A DNA stretch of 64,000 nt from Phragmitibacter sp965284365 (GTDB lineage Bacteria > Verrucomicrobiota > Verrucomicrobiia > Verrucomicrobiales > Verrucomicrobiaceae), in contig OZ260079.1 in assembly GCA_965284365.1 (NCBI GenBank), positions 2,542,001-2,606,000 of the forward strand, given 5' to 3'. The notes under the pieces are model-generated. The model was given only the letters and a program-made list of their open reading frames with translations, did no database searches and was not told where the DNA came from. Shown one piece after another: positions 17,607 to 26,389 of the stretch. Within the stretch, counting starts at the first letter, position 1. Every line of letters begins with the position of its first letter. The position numbers and the translations under genes are program-made.

Positions 17607-17661
17607 TCGGACATCTCTTTAACGCTGGATCTTGCACGATCGCCTGCTGCTTAGCGCCATC

Positions 17662-18492
17662 ATGTCTGCCGCCGACACGCATGCCGTCTTGAAGGACATC
17701 CTGTTCTTCGCCAGTGTCGTGCTTGCGGTCGGGCTGGCGTTTTATGGATTAGTGCGCGCCCGCACGGGACTCGCGTGGCAGACGGACGGGAATGTGCTTG
17801 CACGACCCTATGGAGCGCCCGACGCCGCGGTGGCGCTCCTGATCCTAACGGGTTTTGCGTGGATTACTCTGCAGTCAGGCGGACCGGAAATGCAGAAGCT
17901 GGATGATGCCACCTATGCCGTGGGGATCTTTATCAATGCGGTCATGATGCTGGGAATGGCTGGGTTGCTCTTGTGGTATATGCGGGTCATTCGGAGGTTA
18001 AGCCCCGTGGAGATGTTTGGATTGCAGCTGTTGAAGCTGCCGACGGCGATGGGGTTAGCGTTTGCGTGGGTACTGGCGGTTGCGCTGGCTCTGGGTGCAG
18101 CGGTGTATGTGATCTATCACTATGCCTTTGGCGGGAACTTCCTGGATGAGACTTCTCAGGAAGTGGTGGAGACGTTCAAGAAAACGGACAGCGTCATGTT
18201 TAAGGTGCTGCTGGGGTTCGCCGCCGTGGTGGTGGCGCCGATTACGGAAGAAATCTTTTTCCGCGGCTTCCTTTATGGGGTGGTGAAGCGATACAGTGAG
18301 CGCTGGTTTGCAGCGGCATTCACATCGCTGGTGTTTGCGGTGGTGCATCAGCACGTGGGAAGTCTGGTTCCGTTGTTTTTTCTCGCCTTAGGTTTTTCCA
18401 TTGCCTATGAAGTGACCGGATGCCTTCTGGTGCCGATCTTCATGCATGCTTTCTTTAATGGCTTTAATGTTGCCGTGCTGGCGTGGTCATGA
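17662..18492 (+). CDS. CPBP family intramembrane glutamic endopeptidase
   Basis: About 276 residues from the ATG at 17662 (a TTG at 17632 is possible). It is polytopic, with about seven hydrophobic segments. The CPBP (Abi/Rce1-like) motifs are all visible near the C terminus: EEIFFRGFLYG, FAVVHQHVGSLVPLFFLALGF and HAFFNGFN, which supply the Glu-Glu, His and His/Asn catalytic residues. In bacteria these proteins process membrane substrates or confer bacteriocin immunity; the substrate here is unknown. Its stop overlaps the ThiL start by four bases (ATGA). Confidence 0.9.
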   Translation: MSAADTHAVLKDILFFASVVLAVGLAFYGLVRARTGLAWQTDGNVLARPYGAPDAAVALLILTGFAWITLQSGGPEMQKLDDATYAVGIFINAVMMLGMAGLLLWYMRVIRRLSPVEMFGLQLLKLPTAMGLAFAWVLAVALALGAAVYVIYHYAFGGNFLDETSQEVVETFKKTDSVMFKVLLGFAAVVVAPITEEIFFRGFLYGVVKRYSERWFAAAFTSLVFAVVHQHVGSLVPLFFLALGFSIAYEVTGCLLVPIFMHAFFNGFNVAVLAWS

Positions 18493-19406
18493 CTCCGTCT
18501 GGCGCTGACGATGCCTTGTCACGGCTGGGTGAAGATACGCTGGTGGAGCGCTTCACGCGGAACCTGCCGCTTTCAACGGAGGTCGTGCTTGGGGCTGGTG
18601 ATGATTGCGCCGTCGTGCGGCCGATTGGGCGAGGTTGGCTGCAACTCCTGAAGACGGACTGCATCGTGGAGGATGTGCATTTTATTGCGGACACGTCGCC
18701 GCGCAAAGTGGGCTGGAAGGCTATGGCTCGTGCGGTCAGCGACATTGCTGCCATGGGGGGGGAACCTCAGCATGCGCTCGTTACATTGGTCTTGCCGAAG
18801 GATCTGCCGCTCAGGCGTGCTACGGGCATTTATGATGGGCTGAAGAAATGTGCCGCAGCCTTCGGTGTCAGTATTGTAGGCGGAGAGACGTCGAGTGGTC
18901 CGAAAACGATAATCTCCGTTGCACTGACGGGGCGTGTGAAGGCAAAGCAATGTCTCAGGCGTTCCGGAGCGAAGGTGGGGGATGCGATCTTGGTGACGGG
19001 AAAGCTTGGTGGCTCATTCGGGGGCCATCATTTGGATTTCAAACCACGTGTGGCAGAGGGCCAATGGCTGGCGGCGAATGTTCGGGTTCATGCCATGATG
19101 GATCTGAGTGATGGGCTCGCGAAAGACCTGCCTCGTATGGCTGCGGCGAGTGGATTGGCGGGGTTTGAGGTCTGGGATGAACGACTGCCGTTGCGGCGTG
19201 GCTGCACGGTCGCGCAAGCCTGGGGCGATGGAGAGGACTATGAACTGCTCTTTTGTATCGCTCCTCGCGAAGTGAACAAGCTAATGGCTTCGTGGAAGAA
19301 GGATTTTCCGCGGGTGAAGCTCACGCACGTTGGCCATTTCACCGGCGAAAAGACTCTCCGCAAGGTGGGCGCTGAGCTTGGCGGATGGGATCACTTCCGT
19401 CCTTGA
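18489..19406 (+). CDS. thiL: Thiamine-monophosphate kinase
   Basis: ThiL phosphorylates thiamine monophosphate to thiamine diphosphate. Starting at the ATG at 18489 (overlapping the CPBP stop as ATGA; a GTG at 18483 is also in frame) gives 305 residues. Motifs of the AIR-synthase-like fold are present: LGAGDDCAVV, TDCIVEDVHF, AVSDIAAMGGEP (the Mg and ATP site), GGETSSGP, MMDLSDGLAKDLPRM and GDGEDYELLF. No other thiamine genes are in the window. The coupling to a protease upstream and tRNA t6A genes downstream looks like a housekeeping operon rather than a pathway. Confidence 0.93.
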   Translation: MTPSGADDALSRLGEDTLVERFTRNLPLSTEVVLGAGDDCAVVRPIGRGWLQLLKTDCIVEDVHFIADTSPRKVGWKAMARAVSDIAAMGGEPQHALVTLVLPKDLPLRRATGIYDGLKKCAAAFGVSIVGGETSSGPKTIISVALTGRVKAKQCLRRSGAKVGDAILVTGKLGGSFGGHHLDFKPRVAEGQWLAANVRVHAMMDLSDGLAKDLPRMAAASGLAGFEVWDERLPLRRGCTVAQAWGDGEDYELLFCIAPREVNKLMASWKKDFPRVKLTHVGHFTGEKTLRKVGAELGGWDHFRP

Positions 19407-19436
19407 GCCGTTGCGGTCTGGCTGCTACTGAAAGTC

Positions 19437-19868
19437 ATGATTCTCCCGACTGCCGACGACACCATGCGGTGGGGTCATGCCCTGGCAGCGGAATTGACGA
19501 CGGGGACAGTTGTTGCCCTGGTGGGTGGCCTTGGGGCAGGCAAGACGCATGCAGTGAAAGGGATTGTCGCGGGGCTTGGATCGTCGGCTGAAGTCAACAG
19601 TCCGACCTTCACGCTTGTTCATGAGTATTCCGATGGGCGGATCCCGGCTTTTCATTTTGATTTTTACCGCCTGGAGGATCCGCGTGAGGTGCTTCAGATT
19701 GGGTGGGATGACTACCTTGATGCCAACGGTTTGGTGCTGGTGGAATGGGCGGACAAGTTTCCGGATTTGATTCCAATTCATGCGCGCTGGTTTCAGTGGC
19801 GGCCTTTGCCGGAAGGTGGACGCTGTGTGGAGGAAGTTAAACGCGAGACTTTGTTAATGAAAGCATGA
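19437..19868 (+). CDS. tsaE: tRNA t6A biosynthesis ATPase TsaE
   Basis: A 143-residue P-loop ATPase that works with TsaB and TsaD to make N6-threonylcarbamoyladenosine at tRNA position 37. Walker A is GGLGAGKT at residues 30-37. SPTFTLVHEY, HFDFYRLEDP and VLVEWADKFPDLIP are family hallmarks. It overlaps tsaB by four bases (ATGA), so the two are translationally coupled. tsaD is not in the window. Confidence 0.95.
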   Translation: MILPTADDTMRWGHALAAELTTGTVVALVGGLGAGKTHAVKGIVAGLGSSAEVNSPTFTLVHEYSDGRIPAFHFDFYRLEDPREVLQIGWDDYLDANGLVLVEWADKFPDLIPIHARWFQWRPLPEGGRCVEEVKRETLLMKA

Positions 19869-20521
19869 GTGACGCCTCTTCCAGTATTCTCGCGCTCGAT
19901 ACCTGCACGGCCCAGGGACAGGTGGCTTTGGTGCGGGATGGCGTGGTGATCTTTGAGGATAGCTTCTCTTCGGAGCGCTCGCACAATGCCCAGTTATTTG
20001 AGCCTTTAGGCAAGGCACTGGAACTGTGCCGAAAGGATCTCAGCATGATCGTGGCTGGCACAGGGCCGGGGTCTTATACTGGGGTGCGCATCGGTCTCGC
20101 GGCGGCACAGGGACTGGGGTTCGCACTAGGAGTGCCGGTGATCACCATCCCGTCGGTGGTGGCCCCTGCCGAGTCATCTCTGCCGGAAAAGTTTGTTGTC
20201 TGCGGCGATGCCCGGCGTGGGCAGTTTTACGTTATCCGTGTTCACGGCTTTCGCATGTTGGGTGAAGCAGAGCAGATGGCCGCCGCAGAACTGCTGACAA
20301 TGCGGAATGCCGATACGGCGACGCCGTGGTTCACTTTTGACAAGGCGTCCCCGGCTGGAATCCCCGATGTGAAATTAACTCACCCTTCTGCGGCTCGGCT
20401 AGCCCGATCTGTCTCGGGATTGAACGCAGAGGAAATCCAGGCGTTGACGACGCAGCCGCAGGAGCCGCTCTATCTGAGTGCTCCGTTCGTGACGCAGCCG
20501 AAGAAGGTGCCGGCGATATGA
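19865..20521 (+). CDS. tsaB: tRNA t6A biosynthesis protein TsaB
   Basis: A 218-residue ASKHA-fold protein and TsaD partner. The first strand is ILALDTCTAQGQVALV. ERSHNAQLFEPL and GPGSYTGVRIGLAAAQGL are the family signatures. The C-terminal half is short and divergent, as usual in TsaB. It is last in the CPBP-thiL-tsaE-tsaB run and convergent with pheS, whose stop lies 19 bases away. Confidence 0.93.
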   Translation: MSDASSSILALDTCTAQGQVALVRDGVVIFEDSFSSERSHNAQLFEPLGKALELCRKDLSMIVAGTGPGSYTGVRIGLAAAQGLGFALGVPVITIPSVVAPAESSLPEKFVVCGDARRGQFYVIRVHGFRMLGEAEQMAAAELLTMRNADTATPWFTFDKASPAGIPDVKLTHPSAARLARSVSGLNAEEIQALTTQPQEPLYLSAPFVTQPKKVPAI

Positions 20522-20540
20522 ACCAGCGTCTGAGGCAGCC

Positions 20541-21557
20541 CTAGAACTGCGATAGGAAGCGTACGTCGTTTTCGATCAGGTGCCGGATATCCGTGATCCC
20601 ATGCAGGATCATGGCGAGACGGTCCAGACCCATGCCGAATGCAAAGCCCGTGACTTCGTTAGGATCGAACAGGTTGTCTCCGCGAGCCTTGGAAACTTCG
20701 GCAAACACAGCGGGATCGACCATGCCGCAGCCGGCGATTTCAATCCATTTTGCGGCCTGCCCTTTGGCCTCGAGTTTGATATCGATCTCGAAGCTTGGTT
20801 CGGTGAAAGGAAAGAAGTGGGGGCGAAAACGCACCTGGGTGGTAGCGCCGAAGATCTCCTGGAAGAAGAACTCCAGCGTGCCTTTCAGGTCCGCGAGGCT
20901 CACGTCCTTCGCCACATACAGGCCTTCAAGTTGATTGAAGACGCTGAGGTGGGTCGCGTCGATTTCATCCCGGCGGTAGGCAGCACCCGGGGCAATGATG
21001 CGGATCGGGAGGGCCTTGGCCGCTTCCATGGTTCGGATCTGCACGGTGCTGGTGTGCGTCCGCAACAGGCGCCCATCGGGCATGTAAAAGGTGTCCTTCT
21101 CGTTGCGCGCCGGATGATCAGGGGGCGTGTTCAGCGCATCAAAGCAGTGCCATTCTGTTTCGATTTCCGGGCCGTCGGCCAAGGCGAAGCCCATGCGGCG
21201 CAGGGTTTGCACGGCTTTGTCCCGGATGCGGGTGAGCGGATGCAAGGCACCACTGGGGCTCGGACGGCCCGGCAGTGTCACATCGATGCCTTTGACGGAC
21301 TCGGCGTCTTTGGCGGTTTGTAGGGCGCCTTGTTTTTCCTCAATCCCCTGGGTGATGGCGTTGCGCACTTCATTCAGCTTCTGCCCCACCGCCGCCTTCT
21401 GATCCGGCGAGACATTGCGCATGCCTGCTGCCAGTGCCGTGAGACTGCTTTTTTTGCCGAGATAGGCGACCCGGTAGGATTCCAGCGCAGTTTCATCAGA
21501 GATGGACGCAAGAGCGGCGAGTCCTTCTGTTTGCAGGGCATCAAGTTCAGCAAGCAT
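20541..21557 (-). CDS. pheS: Phenylalanyl-tRNA synthetase alpha subunit
   Basis: A 338-residue class II synthetase subunit that forms an alpha2-beta2 enzyme with PheT and charges tRNA-Phe. It has an N-terminal coiled-coil (residues 1-90), motif 2-like segments around HPARNEKDTFYMPDGRLLRTHTS, motif GAAYRRDEIDATH, the Phe-binding WIEIAGCGMVDP and motif 3 GFAFGMGLDRLAMI, ending in the standard NDVRFLSQF. pheT is not adjacent downstream, where tsaB is convergent. The gene lies downstream of rplT but is separated by a terminator and a 240-base leader. Confidence 0.96.
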   Translation of the reverse strand: MLAELDALQTEGLAALASISDETALESYRVAYLGKKSSLTALAAGMRNVSPDQKAAVGQKLNEVRNAITQGIEEKQGALQTAKDAESVKGIDVTLPGRPSPSGALHPLTRIRDKAVQTLRRMGFALADGPEIETEWHCFDALNTPPDHPARNEKDTFYMPDGRLLRTHTSTVQIRTMEAAKALPIRIIAPGAAYRRDEIDATHLSVFNQLEGLYVAKDVSLADLKGTLEFFFQEIFGATTQVRFRPHFFPFTEPSFEIDIKLEAKGQAAKWIEIAGCGMVDPAVFAEVSKARGDNLFDPNEVTGFAFGMGLDRLAMILHGITDIRHLIENDVRFLSQF

Positions 21558-21698
21558 GGCGAATGATCAAAAGAGAGAGTGGAAAAGCAAACGAATCGGG
21601 GCAGGGGAGATGCCGTCTCACCCGCTAAGACTGGTCCTCAAAAAGACTGTCAGAAACTTTGGGGCGGGAGGGCACAACTGGCTGCGTCAACGGCTTAT

Positions 21699-21718
21699 CC
21701 GTTATGTCAACATAGCGG
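21699..21718 (-). promoter_or_regulatory. Palindrome overlapping a TTGACA element upstream of pheS
   Basis: On the minus strand, CCGCTATGT-TG-ACATAACGG has nine-base arms with eight complementary positions. It overlaps TTGACA, a match to the sigma-70 -35 hexamer, about 140 bases before the pheS start. I do not see a good -10 at 16-18 bases, so the promoter assignment is weak. Confidence 0.3.
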
Positions 21719-21797
21719 ATCTCGCCCCTTTCCTTGCCACTTATCCCCTCGCGCTCCCAAGTTTCATTCTGACTTTCTTTTCGAGAATCAGTCTAAT

Positions 21798-21828
21798 AAA
21801 AAGCCGGAACCTTGCAGTCCCGGCTTTT
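21798..21828 (-). terminator. Terminator after rplT
   Basis: Reading the minus strand, AAAAGCCGG pairs with CCGGCTTTT and is followed by a T-rich run (TTTTTATTA). It lies 33 bases after the rplT stop and should separate the ribosomal protein genes from pheS. The complementary A/T tracts on both flanks mean the plus strand also has a short T-run. Confidence 0.8.
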
Positions 21829-21861
21829 CCATGAGGAGTGAAGAAGCGAGCGAAAAATCGT

Positions 21862-22248
21862 TTAGGCAGCTGCCTTTAGATCTTTGGTCTTCTTATCGAG
21901 GGCGTCTTTCGCCGTCTGGACGAGGGCCTTCAAGGCGGACTCATCTTTCACGGCCAAGTCGGCGAGGACCTTGCGGTCCAACGTGATGCCGGCGGCTTTG
22001 AGCCCTTCGGTGAAGCGGCTATAGCTCAGGCCATTGGCACGGGCGGCGGCATTGATACGGGTGATCCACAGTTTGCGGAAGTCACGCTTACGTACCTTGC
22101 GGTCGCGGTAGGAGTACTGCATCGCCTTGCGGACAGCGTCCTTGGCGTAGCGGAAAAGTTTGGAACGGAAGCCGCGGAAGCCCTTGGCTTTAGCGAGTGT
22201 CCGCTTGCGGCGCTTGCGGCTGGCGGGTGAATTGGTGGCTCTAGGCAT
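21862..22248 (-). CDS. rplT: 50S ribosomal protein L20
   Basis: 128 residues, very basic, with the L20 signature segments RKRRKRTLAKAKGFRGFRSKLFRYAKDAV and LWITRINAAARANGLSYSRF. L20 binds 23S rRNA early in 50S assembly. The C-terminal tail (last ~20 residues, Lys/Ala-rich) is slightly longer than the ~117-residue standard. It follows rpmI by 117 bases. The usual upstream partner infC is absent, a methyltransferase gene occupying its place. Confidence 0.97.
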   Translation of the reverse strand: MPRATNSPASRKRRKRTLAKAKGFRGFRSKLFRYAKDAVRKAMQYSYRDRKVRKRDFRKLWITRINAAARANGLSYSRFTEGLKAAGITLDRKVLADLAVKDESALKALVQTAKDALDKKTKDLKAAA

Positions 22249-22365
22249 GGTCTATTGTCGGTGATCAAGCTGTTGTTGTAGTTCGATGAAGGGCCTCACT
22301 TGATCGAAGACGCTCGCGAGGAGCATCAGGCCGGATCATCGTGGCTGCGTCGGCAGCCGGGTGCG

Positions 22366-22575
22366 TCAACCCCAAGGCATGTTGGCCTTGATGGCGGGCA
22401 CATCGCGCTCATGCACGAGTACGGCTTTACCAAGGGAGCGTTTGCGCTTGCGGTTCTTGTTCTGCAGAAGGTGGCGTTTGCCCTGCCTGCGACGGAGCAC
22501 TTTGCCAGTGCCCGTGATCTTGAACCGCTTGCTGACGGCTTTCCTGGTTTTGGAGATGCCTGCGTTTTTGGACAT
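22366..22575 (-). CDS. rpmI: 50S ribosomal protein L35
   Basis: 69 residues from the ATG at 22575 (MSKNAGISKTRKAVSKRFK). An in-frame ATG four codons upstream is less likely. The TGTGKVLRRRQGKRHLLQNKNRKRKR core is characteristic of L35. It forms the usual rpmI-rplT pair with the L20 gene. Confidence 0.95.
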   Translation of the reverse strand: MSKNAGISKTRKAVSKRFKITGTGKVLRRRQGKRHLLQNKNRKRKRSLGKAVLVHERDVPAIKANMPWG

Positions 22576-22658
22576 AGGGGCGGCCAAAATACGGAGAAGT
22601 CTACGCCGTGCAAGGAAATTCTGAAAATCTGCAGAACCGGCAGCGACTTTCCAATTTA

Positions 22659-23249
22659 CTAGGCACAGGACGCTTCCAGGGCGTGCCGAGGGGTCGTCTG
22701 CCGCTTTTCCGGTATTTCGACTTTGGCGGCCACCTTTCTGAGCACCGTGAACGTCGCTGCCGCGTGGAAAACTTCGAACTCGCCGCCAGCCAGCCAGCGC
22801 CGGATGATCGCTCTTTCGTCCGGCCTGTGGCTGTCGTCCAGGATGACAAAGCCTCCATCGGTTAGCTGGTCGAAGACGCAGGCCGCCCCGCCCCGGACGC
22901 CCGGTTTGATTTTCTTGGGTGGGCCATCCACAAAGATCAGGTCATAGCGCATGTTCTGCCACACGCCTGCGGAGTAGAAAAGGTTCTCGTCCAGCGGTTG
23001 GTGGTAGAGCCAGACGTTCGGCAGGTCGCGCAGGAGTTCCTGCTGCTTCAGGTAAAAAATCTCCTGGTGCTCCAGGGAGACAATCTCCGCACTGGGGAAA
23101 GTCTCCGCGAGCGCTCGCGTGCTCCGGCCCGGACCAAACTCAAGGACGCGGTGGGGGCTGATATGAGCGGGCAACTCCTCCCGGACAAATTTTTCCAGGG
23201 AACGGGAGATGCGCCAGAAAAGTGCAAACGGGATCGGTATCGGCAGCAT
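22659..23249 (-). CDS. Class I SAM-dependent methyltransferase-like protein
   Basis: About 196 residues from the ATG at 23249 (a TTG at 23267 is also in frame). The Rossmann motif I is VLEFGPGRSTRALAETFP, motif II IVSLEHQEIF, and DLIFVDGPPKK with GGFVILDDS forms motifs III-IV. This resembles Methyltransf_24-type enzymes that act on small molecules or sugars. The N terminus has a short hydrophobic stretch (PIPIPFALFW) that could make it membrane-associated. It sits just upstream of rpmI, in the place where infC is often found, but nothing links its function to ribosomes. The substrate is unknown. Confidence 0.72.
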   Translation of the reverse strand: MLPIPIPFALFWRISRSLEKFVREELPAHISPHRVLEFGPGRSTRALAETFPSAEIVSLEHQEIFYLKQQELLRDLPNVWLYHQPLDENLFYSAGVWQNMRYDLIFVDGPPKKIKPGVRGGAACVFDQLTDGGFVILDDSHRPDERAIIRRWLAGGEFEVFHAAATFTVLRKVAAKVEIPEKRQTTPRHALEASCA

Positions 23250-23463
23250 GGTCAGAATGTTGAACAATCAGTGGGGGACATTGCCCAAATGGGCGGATGC
23301 CCGCCATTACCACTACCTGGTGACCGCGCGACAGCTTAGTCACAGGTGGCCGTGAACTCTTCGTCACCGAACGAGCCGCCCCAACCAAAGGCATCGGCGA
23401 TAGATTGCCCTCATCAGTTCGGACGAGCCATTCGCCGGGACTTTGGTAAAATATTTTTTAGTC

Positions 23464-24600
23464 ATGTCTGCAACAGCTCCCATGAGCGCCCCCGCCCTTA
23501 AAGGCGAAATCGTCTATCTCTATGCGTGCGATGTCGCCTATGAGCTGCGGCGTGCCGAAATGACTTCCGTGCTGGGGCACACCCTGGAGCCGCTGCGCAT
23601 CGGTCTATCGAAGCGCGGTCCGCGTCAGCAACTGTTTCAAGTGCCCAAGGTGGCCCGTCTTGATCCCATCGAAATTACAACGGCAAAAGGTGTCTCATTC
23701 TCGATGGAGCGTGTGGTGAAGGTGCTGCCCATCGGCGCGGTTAGCATAGCGCTACGGCTGCCTTTCAGTGTGCCGGATCTGGAGTCGCTGCTGGCGATCC
23801 ACCAGCCCTTGCTGGAGCAGGAGATCCTCCATCGTCATGCTCGGGAACTGGTGGAAGAGCTCCATGTCGAGTTGTCCCCCATGGCGATCCGGCCTGTGGC
23901 GAAGCCACAGGAAGGTGAAGACTACACCGTCTTCTGCATCGAGACTCCGGGCAAGGATCAGGCCGGTGCTCCTTTCAAAAGTGAGGCATGGTTTCACGAG
24001 AATCGCCGAGCCATTGCTGCCTTGGTCACGCATGAGTCCGACTCCTCTCGGCTATCGGAACAGGAGTCTCTGGAATCAACTGGCCAGTATCTGGCTTACT
24101 ATCAGTCCGATTTGATGGTGGCGGATTGGGATGCCGCCCTCGTGGTGGACCGCCGGAAGGACTTTGAGGAAACGCTCTATCTGATGGAAATGGCGAATTT
24201 CCAACTGGAAGAACTCATCGCCTATGACCGGCTGCTCGATGCGGCGCTGGAGCGATCCTATGCAGACTTGTTACGGCCGCCCAAATTCTTCTTCCGGAAA
24301 GACCTTCTGGCACATCTGCGGGAACTCCGTATCGACCTCGCCCGATTCAGTGATGAGCTGCAAAACATCACCAAGTTCTTCGGCGACTCGCATCTGGCGC
24401 GTCTTTATGAAACGGTCTCGCGCCGCTTCCACCTGGCGGATTGGCATCATACCCTGGACGGGAAGCTCAAGACGCTGGATGACCTCTATGAGATGCTCAA
24501 GCAGGAGCAGAATCACCGTCTCATGGTGATCCTCGAGGGATCCATCGTGGTGATGTTCCTGATCGATATCGTCATGTTGATCGCGGGGTTTGTGAAATGA
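23464..24600 (+). CDS. RMD1/DUF155 family membrane protein
   Basis: About 378 residues from the ATG at 23464 (a TTG at 23443 is possible). The pattern matches the RMD1/YagE/DUF155 family. There is an N-terminal alpha/beta part, a helical part with Asp- and Leu-rich heptads (KFFFRKDLLAHLRELRIDLARF, LKTLDDLYEMLKQEQNHR) and a single C-terminal membrane helix (LEGSIVVMFLIDIVMLIAGF). In yeast, RMD1 and its mitochondrial relative RMD8/RMND1 have roles in meiotic division and mitochondrial translation. Bacterial members have no established role. It is monocistronic by spacing. The family call rests on the C-terminal architecture, which I recognise without an alignment. Confidence 0.72.
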   Translation: MSATAPMSAPALKGEIVYLYACDVAYELRRAEMTSVLGHTLEPLRIGLSKRGPRQQLFQVPKVARLDPIEITTAKGVSFSMERVVKVLPIGAVSIALRLPFSVPDLESLLAIHQPLLEQEILHRHARELVEELHVELSPMAIRPVAKPQEGEDYTVFCIETPGKDQAGAPFKSEAWFHENRRAIAALVTHESDSSRLSEQESLESTGQYLAYYQSDLMVADWDAALVVDRRKDFEETLYLMEMANFQLEELIAYDRLLDAALERSYADLLRPPKFFFRKDLLAHLRELRIDLARFSDELQNITKFFGDSHLARLYETVSRRFHLADWHHTLDGKLKTLDDLYEMLKQEQNHRLMVILEGSIVVMFLIDIVMLIAGFVK

Positions 24601-24676
24601 AGTGAAGTCTGGCTAGTGCTCGCTCCGCGACGATACCGTCACTTGTGTCCTGCAGGCGGCAGCATTCTTTTTCCGA

Positions 24677-26281
24677 ATGCCTGCACCCTCCCCGAAAACC
24701 TTCTCGCTCGCCCGGCGGCAGTTCACGCAATACCTCGGCGCCAGTGTCGTCGTGGCTGCTGCCAACCGGCTCATGCCATCATGGCTCACTGCGCAAGTCA
24801 CCGCGCCAGTCGCGATCGCCACGCCATTTCTCGATGACCTGAAATTCACGCCGGTCCCGCACAATTATCACGATACTGTGACGCTGCCTGAGGGGTTCAC
24901 CAGTCACGTGATCCTCAAGTATGGTGACGCGATTAACAGCAGGGGCGAGACCTTTGGAGAGGACGCCGATTACCTCGCCTTCATTCTGGAAAATGAGGAG
25001 CAGGGCTGGCTTTGGGTGAACCACGAGAACAGTTGGTGGCTGACTGGCGAAGACCTTTTGAAAGGGGTGGGGGGCTCTTGCATCCGTCTCAAGAAGAACG
25101 CTGCGACAGGCTTCTGGCGGCCAATCGTGCCATCCGATGAAAATTTCCGTGTGAATGGCCTGGATACCCGGATCAAATTGCTCGGCCCTGCGGCGGGGAG
25201 TGCCGAAATGGGTGGCGCGACCGAGGTGTTGGGATCGCTGGCGAATTGTGGTGGCGGCATTTCACCTTGGGGCACCTTCTTCAGTGCGGAGGAGAACTAC
25301 TATGAGTTCACAGGCGATACGGACAATCCCAGTGCCTTTGATGTGCCGAAGCATGAGCTTCCTGAAACGCTGCGTCGGCCAGAGCGTCACTACGGCTGGA
25401 TGATGGAGATCGACCCGCAGACCCGCGAGGTCTTCAAGCACACGGCTCTGGGCCGATTTGGTCATGAGAATATCGCTTTTGGCTACAGCAAGGATGGCCG
25501 TCTCGTGGCCTACATGGGTGATGACCGCATCGGCATGCACCTCTACAAATACATCTCGCGCGGCAAGTATGATGCGGCCGCAGGCAAGGCGAATCGGGCG
25601 CTGCTTTCAGATGGTGTCTTGCATGTGGCCGACACGGTGAATGGCCGGTGGATTCCTCTCGATCCCGAGTTGACGCCGGAACTGGCGAAGCGTGGCATGA
25701 GCCTGGCAGACATCTGTGTGCGCACCCGTGTGGCCGCTTCCTTTGCAGGGGCCACGGCGCTGGCCCGACCTGAGGACGTGGAAATCCATCCCCAAACGGG
25801 GGAGGTTTATGTCTGTCTCACGACCTGGCATGATGGCCAGGATGAAGTGGGCGCCATTCTCGCGTTGCGAGAGGCGGGCGACGACCACGGCGCGCTTACT
25901 TTTGAGCATAAGATTCTGTCCCAAGGCGCGCAGGATAACGGCTTCACGTGGCCAGATAACATCGCCTTTGGTCCGCAGAACAGCCTCATGGTCACCACAG
26001 ACTATAAGGTGGACAAACCCGAGCCGCTGCCGGGAACACCCTGGGAGAAATACGGCAACAATGGGCTGTATCTCGTTCCCACCTCTGGACCGCGCCGGGG
26101 TCAGGTGAGCCGTTTCGCAACGGGGCCGTTGGGCGCCGAACTTTGTTCGCCTACCCTCAGTCCCGGGCGTGATGAGCTTTGGGTGAATGTGCAACATCCC
26201 GGAGAGGGCGGTGTGGGTCACTGGCCGACTGGTGGTGAAGCAAAACCCGTCAGTGGGCTCGTGGTTATCCGCCGTGCCTAG
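24677..26281 (+). CDS. PhoX family (DUF839) secreted phosphatase-like protein
   Basis: A 534-residue protein with a twin-arginine type leader (SLARRQFTQYLGAS, Arg13-Arg14), so it is probably exported folded and cofactor-loaded. The body resembles PhoX: GDAINSRGETFGEDADYLAFI, GWLWVNHEN, FSAEENYYEFTG, GRFGHENIAF, YMGDDRIGMHLYKYIS, ARPEDVEIHPQTGEVYVCLT, DNIAFGPQNSLMVTTD. PhoX enzymes are Ca/Fe-dependent alkaline phosphatases that release phosphate from organic esters outside the cytoplasm. The Cys ligand of characterised PhoX iron centres cannot be placed with certainty. The low-molecular-weight phosphatase gene follows ~110 bases later. Confidence 0.83.
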   Translation: MPAPSPKTFSLARRQFTQYLGASVVVAAANRLMPSWLTAQVTAPVAIATPFLDDLKFTPVPHNYHDTVTLPEGFTSHVILKYGDAINSRGETFGEDADYLAFILENEEQGWLWVNHENSWWLTGEDLLKGVGGSCIRLKKNAATGFWRPIVPSDENFRVNGLDTRIKLLGPAAGSAEMGGATEVLGSLANCGGGISPWGTFFSAEENYYEFTGDTDNPSAFDVPKHELPETLRRPERHYGWMMEIDPQTREVFKHTALGRFGHENIAFGYSKDGRLVAYMGDDRIGMHLYKYISRGKYDAAAGKANRALLSDGVLHVADTVNGRWIPLDPELTPELAKRGMSLADICVRTRVAASFAGATALARPEDVEIHPQTGEVYVCLTTWHDGQDEVGAILALREAGDDHGALTFEHKILSQGAQDNGFTWPDNIAFGPQNSLMVTTDYKVDKPEPLPGTPWEKYGNNGLYLVPTSGPRRGQVSRFATGPLGAELCSPTLSPGRDELWVNVQHPGEGGVGHWPTGGEAKPVSGLVVIRRA

Positions 26282-26389
26282 CGGATTCCGGTCGTAAGCC
26301 TCGTGTGACGTTTTTGGCAAACTTCGGCGATTGCGATTCCCATGCTTCCAGAAAAGCATGGAGGCGAACCTCCGCCCTCCTGCACCACT

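Larger units (their letters stand above)
21558..21861. other. Leader region between rplT and pheS
   Basis: 304 bases between two minus-strand genes. The rplT-proximal part holds the terminator at 21798-21828. The remaining ~240 bases precede pheS and carry a 20-base imperfect palindrome (21699-21718) that includes TTGACA on the minus strand. I see no T-box specifier or tRNA-binding T-box sequence, no convincing leader peptide rich in Phe, and no further gene. Confidence 0.5.
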
